This document shows, piece by piece, positions 60,888 through 64,000 of a stretch of DNA of 64,000 bases. A program made the position numbers and the translations under genes. The DNA lies in contig JAUSFE010000015.1 of assembly GCA_030649945.1 (NCBI GenBank), forward strand, positions 1-64,000, given 5' to 3'. The stretch comes from Dehalococcoidia bacterium (lineage in GTDB: Bacteria > Chloroflexota > Dehalococcoidia > SM23-28-2 > RBG-16-64-32). The notes under the pieces were generated by a model. It made no database searches, was not told the DNA's origin, and saw only the letters and a list, made by a program, of their open reading frames with translations. Positions within the stretch are counted from its first letter, which is position 1. Every line of letters begins with the position of its first letter.

Positions 60888-61733
60888 CTAAGTCGCCGGC
60901 TCCGCATAGCGCGGGTAAGAGCCCAGGACGCGGAAGAAGGAGCACTGCGCCTTTATGCGCTCAAGCGCTTCCGCCAGGGGGCCTTCGCTGCGGTGGCCGT
61001 CCACATCCACGAGGAAGATGTAGGTGCCCAGGCGCTCCTTGCTGGGCCGCGACTCGATCTTGGACAGGTTGATGGCCCTCTGCGAGAACTCCTGGAGCGA
61101 TGAGACCAGGAGCCCGGGCCGGTCCTCTACGGCGAACGCGAAGGCGATGGACGTCTTGTCGCGGCCCGTGGGCGCGTGGTCCTCCCGCGCCAGGACGGCG
61201 AAGCGGGTCAGGTTGTGCGGACGGTCCTGGATGCCCGTGGCCAGCACCTGGGCGCCGTAGATCTCCGCCGCGCGCCTGTTGGCGATGGCCGCGGCGTCCT
61301 GCCGCTGCATCATCTCCTGGACGGCCGCCGACGTGGAGAGCGAGGCCTCCAGCGCGGCCTTCGGGAAACAGCGCTCCAGGAAGCCGCGGCACTGGCCGAT
61401 GGCCTCCGGCTTGGAGAGGATCGCCTTCACCGCGTCCGCCTTCTGACCGGGGCGCACCAGCAGCAGGTGCTCAATGGGCAGCACCACCTCGCTGCGGATC
61501 ATGAGGGCCCGGGCGCTGTGCACCAGCGCGTCCAGCGTCTCCGCCACCGGGCCCTCCAGGCTGTTCTCCACGGGCACCATCCCCTCGTCCGCCAGGCCGG
61601 ACTCCACGGCCGTGGCCACGGCGGTGATGCTGGCCATGGAGACCAGCGTCGCGGAGCCGGCGGGGTCGTACCGCAGCGCCGCTTCCTCCGTGAATGTGCC
61701 GGGCGGCCCCAGGAAGGCCAGGCGCCGGCTCAT
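60888..61733 (-). CDS. pheA: Prephenate dehydratase
   Basis: A 281-residue monofunctional enzyme of phenylalanine synthesis, converting prephenate to phenylpyruvate. LAFLGPPGTFTEEAAL, ADEGMVPVENSLEGPV, LVRPGQ, SKPEAIGQCRGFLERCFP and the catalytic NLTRFAVLAR (the T in TRF) are in place. The ACT regulatory domain follows with DRPGLLVSSLQEFSQRAINLSKIESRPSK, holding the ESRP phenylalanine-binding motif, so feedback inhibition is expected. No chorismate mutase domain. Its start overlaps the stop of the TrkA-like gene (ATGA). Confidence 0.96.
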   Translation of the reverse strand: MSRRLAFLGPPGTFTEEAALRYDPAGSATLVSMASITAVATAVESGLADEGMVPVENSLEGPVAETLDALVHSARALMIRSEVVLPIEHLLLVRPGQKADAVKAILSKPEAIGQCRGFLERCFPKAALEASLSTSAAVQEMMQRQDAAAIANRRAAEIYGAQVLATGIQDRPHNLTRFAVLAREDHAPTGRDKTSIAFAFAVEDRPGLLVSSLQEFSQRAINLSKIESRPSKERLGTYIFLVDVDGHRSEGPLAEALERIKAQCSFFRVLGSYPRYAEPAT

Positions 61734-62431
61734 TGTCCGCTGGCGGCCGCGCCGAAAGGCTCGCTCGTGGACGGGGCGGTGAGCGCCGCGCGCAGGGCGC
61801 CCTCGTTCTCCGTCCGCGTCACCGCCACCACCTCATCCTCCGCCTGGATCACCGTCTGGCCGGTGGGCGCGTTGGGAGACCCGCGGCTGTCGATGATGAG
61901 AGCGATGAGGGACTGCTGCGGCAGCATCAGTTCGCCCACCCGCTTGCCCACCACGGCGGCGGTGGGCGGTATCTTCAGGCCCACGATCTCAAGCCCCATG
62001 CGCAGCGTGAGCAGAGGGATCAGCGGGTGCGTCGGCAGCTCCTGCTCGATGTGCGCGAGGATAGCGGCGGTGGCGCTGATGGTGGCGTCAATGCCCAGGC
62101 GCCGGAAAATCTCCTCGTTCTTCGGGTTGTTGATGCGGGCCACGGTGCGGGGCACGTTGAACTTGACCTTGGCCACCTGGCAGGAAACGAGGTTGTCCTC
62201 ATCGTCTCCCGTGACTGCGATCACCATGTCCGCGCGGCCGAAGCCGGCCAGGGACATGGTGGCCGCCTCACAGCCGTCGCCCCGCAGGACGATGTCGCCC
62301 AGCTCTTCGGCGATGCGCTCGCACTTGGCGCCGTCCTTCTCGATGACCAGCACCTCGTTCTCGCCCTCGGCCAGGAGCTCCTTCGCCAGGTAGTAGCCCA
62401 CCTTGCCGGCGCCGATGACGATGATGTACAT
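61730..62431 (-). CDS. TrkA-type potassium channel/transport regulator (RCK_N-RCK_C)
   Basis: A 233-residue cytosolic protein. YIIVIGAGKVGYYLAKELL is the NAD-binding Rossmann start (GxGxxG), with GDGCEAATMSLAGFGRADMVIAVTGDDEDNLVSCQVAK in the RCK_N core. The RCK_C half reads VVGKRVGELMLPQQSLIALIIDSRG ... TVIQAEDEVVAV. Such proteins gate Trk/Ktr potassium uptake in response to nucleotides. No membrane partner is in the window. It starts one base from the stop of the second TrkA-like gene. Confidence 0.92.
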   Translation of the reverse strand: MYIIVIGAGKVGYYLAKELLAEGENEVLVIEKDGAKCERIAEELGDIVLRGDGCEAATMSLAGFGRADMVIAVTGDDEDNLVSCQVAKVKFNVPRTVARINNPKNEEIFRRLGIDATISATAAILAHIEQELPTHPLIPLLTLRMGLEIVGLKIPPTAAVVGKRVGELMLPQQSLIALIIDSRGSPNAPTGQTVIQAEDEVVAVTRTENEGALRAALTAPSTSEPFGAAASGQ

Positions 62432-62857
62432 CTAGCCCCCAGTCTTTCCCGCCGGCGGCGCCCGCTCCAGCGTCTCCCGGAGCAGCCGCGCGCCCACCAG
62501 TGTGGGGCTGATCGTCTCCAGGCCCAAGTTCCGGTAGATCTCCTCGCGGATCGGGTCATAGATGCGGCAGAGGGCGCGCTTGACCCCGAACAGCTCCCTG
62601 GCCATCTGGGTGGCCATGACGTTGCGGTTATCGCCCTGGGTCACGGCGATGAAGGCGTCAGCACCTCCCACGCCGATGCGGGCCAGCACCTCCTGGTCAA
62701 TGCCGTTGCCCACGTGGCGCCTGCCCTTGAACTCCGCTGGCAGGCGGCGGAAGGCGGCGGCCTGCACGTCCAGCACGGTCACCTCGTGGCCGTCCTCCTC
62801 CAGCATGGTGGCCAGCGCCGCGCCCACCCGCCCGCAGCCCATGATCACGACCTTCAC
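62432..62857 (-). CDS. TrkA N-domain protein (RCK_N only)
   Basis: A 141-residue protein with KVVIMGCGRVGAALATMLEEDGHEVTVLD (Rossmann GxGxxG and the acidic residue binding the ribose). NGIDQEVLARIGVGGADAFIAVTQGDNRNVMATQMA and CRIYDPIREEIYRNLGLETISPT follow. It has only the first RCK domain; its neighbour has both. The two probably form a hetero-oligomeric ring, as in actinobacterial CeoB/CeoC pairs. Confidence 0.92.
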   Translation of the reverse strand: MKVVIMGCGRVGAALATMLEEDGHEVTVLDVQAAAFRRLPAEFKGRRHVGNGIDQEVLARIGVGGADAFIAVTQGDNRNVMATQMARELFGVKRALCRIYDPIREEIYRNLGLETISPTLVGARLLRETLERAPPAGKTGG

Positions 62858-62864
62858 GGCAGGC

Positions 62865-63308
62865 CTACTCCCGCGCCGCCGCCCGCAGGAGGACCAGCTG
62901 GCAGGGCGCGTGCTTGATCACGTACAGCGCCGTGTTCCCCAGGTCAAACTCTCCCAGGGGGGTCTCGTAGTCCACGCCCATCACGACGGCGCTCACCGCG
63001 CGTTCGATGGCTTCGTCCACAATCGCGTGGCCGGCGTCGCGCGCCTGCAGGATCTCGCCCTCGACCTTGTAGTCCAGCTCAGCGGCCACGTCTTCGGATT
63101 TCGTCAGGACCTCCTCGCCGTGGCGCGCCTCGGGCGCCAGCTCCGCGTCCAGGGCCAGGTTGCGCGCCACCTCGATCACGTACACAGCGTAGACGGTCCC
63201 CTTTCGCCTCTTCGCCAGCGTACAGGCCAGGGCCAGTGCGTCGAAGCCAGCCGGGGAGCCGTCCACGGGCACGAGGACGTCCTGGACTTGCAGCGAGTCG
63301 TATTCCAA
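62865..63308 (-). CDS. Universal stress protein family (UspA)
   Basis: A 147-residue protein, start taken as TTG 63308 because it gives MEYDSLQVQDVLVPVDGSPAG with the usual UspA spacing. No ATG or GTG precedes the domain in frame. The ATP-binding loop normally GxxGx9GS(V/T) reads VVMGVDYETPLGEFDLGNTALYVIKHAPCQLVLL, a variant with a shortened glycine loop. A TATAAT (complement of 63342-63347) lies about 34 bases upstream. It heads a four-gene minus-strand run with the two TrkA proteins and pheA. Confidence 0.82.
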   Translation of the reverse strand: MEYDSLQVQDVLVPVDGSPAGFDALALACTLAKRRKGTVYAVYVIEVARNLALDAELAPEARHGEEVLTKSEDVAAELDYKVEGEILQARDAGHAIVDEAIERAVSAVVMGVDYETPLGEFDLGNTALYVIKHAPCQLVLLRAAARE

Positions 63309-63341
63309 TAGCGTTCTCAGTGTGTGGTGCCTAACGGACGT

Positions 63342-63347
63342 ATTATA
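63342..63347 (-). promoter_or_regulatory. -10 box of the uspA-trkA-pheA operon
   Basis: TATAAT on the minus strand between radC and the UspA gene. No clear -35 was found. Confidence 0.45.
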
Positions 63348-63394
63348 GGGATGCCCCCCGCCGCAATCAACTTGCCGGCGGGCGCCCGCACCCC

Positions 63395-64000
63395 TCACGG
63401 CCGCGCGGCGGGCGGCCCCGGCGGGAAGCCCAGGCCCAGGTCCTTAAGGCTGCGATGGCCGCCGCGGGCGATGACGACGTGGTCCAGGAGCTCTATGCCC
63501 AGCATGCGCCCCGCTTCCACCAGCTGCTTTGTGAGCGCGGCGTCCTCCGCGCTGGGCGCCGGGTCCCCGGACGGGTGGTTGTGCACGACGATGATGCTGG
63601 GGCAGCCCTCCCGCACGGCGGCCCGGAACACCTCCCCCACCCGCACGACAGCGCTGTTCACGTTCCCCTTGTAGACGTCCTGCACGGAGACCACCTGGTT
63701 GCGGGTGTTCAGGAGCACCACCTTCAGGTGCTCCTGCGGGAGCAGCGCCATGTCCGCGAAGAGGAGGGCGAAGACATCGTCCGAGGAGCGGATGGTGGTG
63801 CGCTGGTCCGGCTGCGTGGAGATGATGCGCTTGCCCAGTTCCAGCGCCGCCAGCACCTGCGCGGCCTTCGCCTCGCCCACCGACTTCACGCCGCAAAGCT
63901 CCCCCAGGGACGCCTGCCCCAGTCCGCCCAGCCCCTCAAAGCGCGAAAGCAGCCGCCCGGCCAGCGCCAGCACGTTCTCCCCCATGCTCCCCGTGCGCAG
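63395..64000 (-). CDS. radC: RadC family protein, N-terminus outside the window
   Basis: 201 residues are visible, continuing past the window edge (the last codons read LRTGSMGENV, an internal RadC motif, so about 25-40 residues are missing). A helix-hairpin-helix region (GGLGQASLGELCGVKSVGEAKAAQVLAALELGKRI) precedes the JAB/MPN domain. Its metal-binding motif is HNHPSGDPAPSAED (HxH...S..D complete). RadC is widely conserved. It was named for DNA repair, but its activity remains unclear. The C-terminus ends PPAARP. Confidence 0.94.
   Translation of the reverse strand: MRTGSMGENVLALAGRLLSRFEGLGGLGQASLGELCGVKSVGEAKAAQVLAALELGKRIISTQPDQRTTIRSSDDVFALLFADMALLPQEHLKVVLLNTRNQVVSVQDVYKGNVNSAVVRVGEVFRAAVREGCPSIIVVHNHPSGDPAPSAEDAALTKQLVEAGRMLGIELLDHVVIARGGHRSLKDLGLGFPPGPPAARP

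Overview
The window is about 64 kb of GC-rich bacterial chromosome. It carries no rRNA, tRNA, plasmid, phage or CRISPR signature that I can find. Several traits point to a Chloroflexota bacterium, probably a Dehalococcoidia-like lineage: secreted proteins with Pro/Thr linkers ending in dockerin-like 'WGDxDCxGxxxIGDAQK' modules, BTAD/TPR regulators, a DUF5317 protein, an LPxTG-type anchor (a one-membrane envelope) and very many short palindromic or MITE-like repeats between genes. This placement is inference from gene content, not from a marker gene.

Layout. 1-2.6 kb: a small operon with a zinc-ribbon protein and a truncated ferredoxin, then a DUF59 (SufT-like) protein and a UbiB-family kinase. 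2.9-4.7 kb: a convergent TcmP / three-Cys-motif (DUF5131) pair. 4.8-10.4 kb: a thrombospondin-type-3 surface protein, a YggX-like protein, an SDR oxidoreductase, a GH1 glycosidase, and a GIY-YIG gene framed by paired palindromes. 10.6-17.2 kb: BipA, an unassigned structured RNA with its own promoter and terminator, an ABC-2 exporter, an MFS exporter and an enoyl-CoA hydratase-like protein.

17.4-23.9 kb: a secreted CAP-domain protein diverges from a 1083-residue NTPase-TPR-winged-helix-BTAD regulator. Behind the regulator lie five very small ORFs in two paralogous sets plus a singleton, a small secreted protein with a probable frameshift, and a DUF5317 membrane protein. Three of the tiny ORFs look like bare export signals, two of them with an identical QSPLF tail. 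This is the most interesting candidate system, with a pheromone-like logic that the sequence suggests but does not prove.

24.2-29.6 kb: a peptide/nickel-type ABC importer (binding protein and two permeases; no ATPase in view) and fumarase FumC. 29.8-39.8 kb: a secretome island of three large surface proteins (nidogen-like/lipase fusion, two beta-helix proteins) with decayed fragments of two more. 39.9-48.8 kb: a thiolase-like protein carrying an in-frame REP-like insertion, a complete polar amino-acid ABC importer, a triple-FHA ABC transporter and an HtrB-like acyltransferase. 48.8-64 kb: a Ser/Thr kinase, a MoxR-DUF58-DUF4129 operon, a cation efflux protein, split transketolase, an amidohydrolase, ThpR, a MutM homologue, prephenate dehydratase, two TrkA-type proteins, UspA and the edge of radC.

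Repeats are a major component. I count at least six families, one with a clean 4-bp target duplication (41628-41765), and repeat edges repeatedly supply the stop codons of neighbouring genes. Starts were chosen from Shine-Dalgarno sites, family length and position relative to -10 boxes. All functional names rest on motifs read by eye, with no database search.
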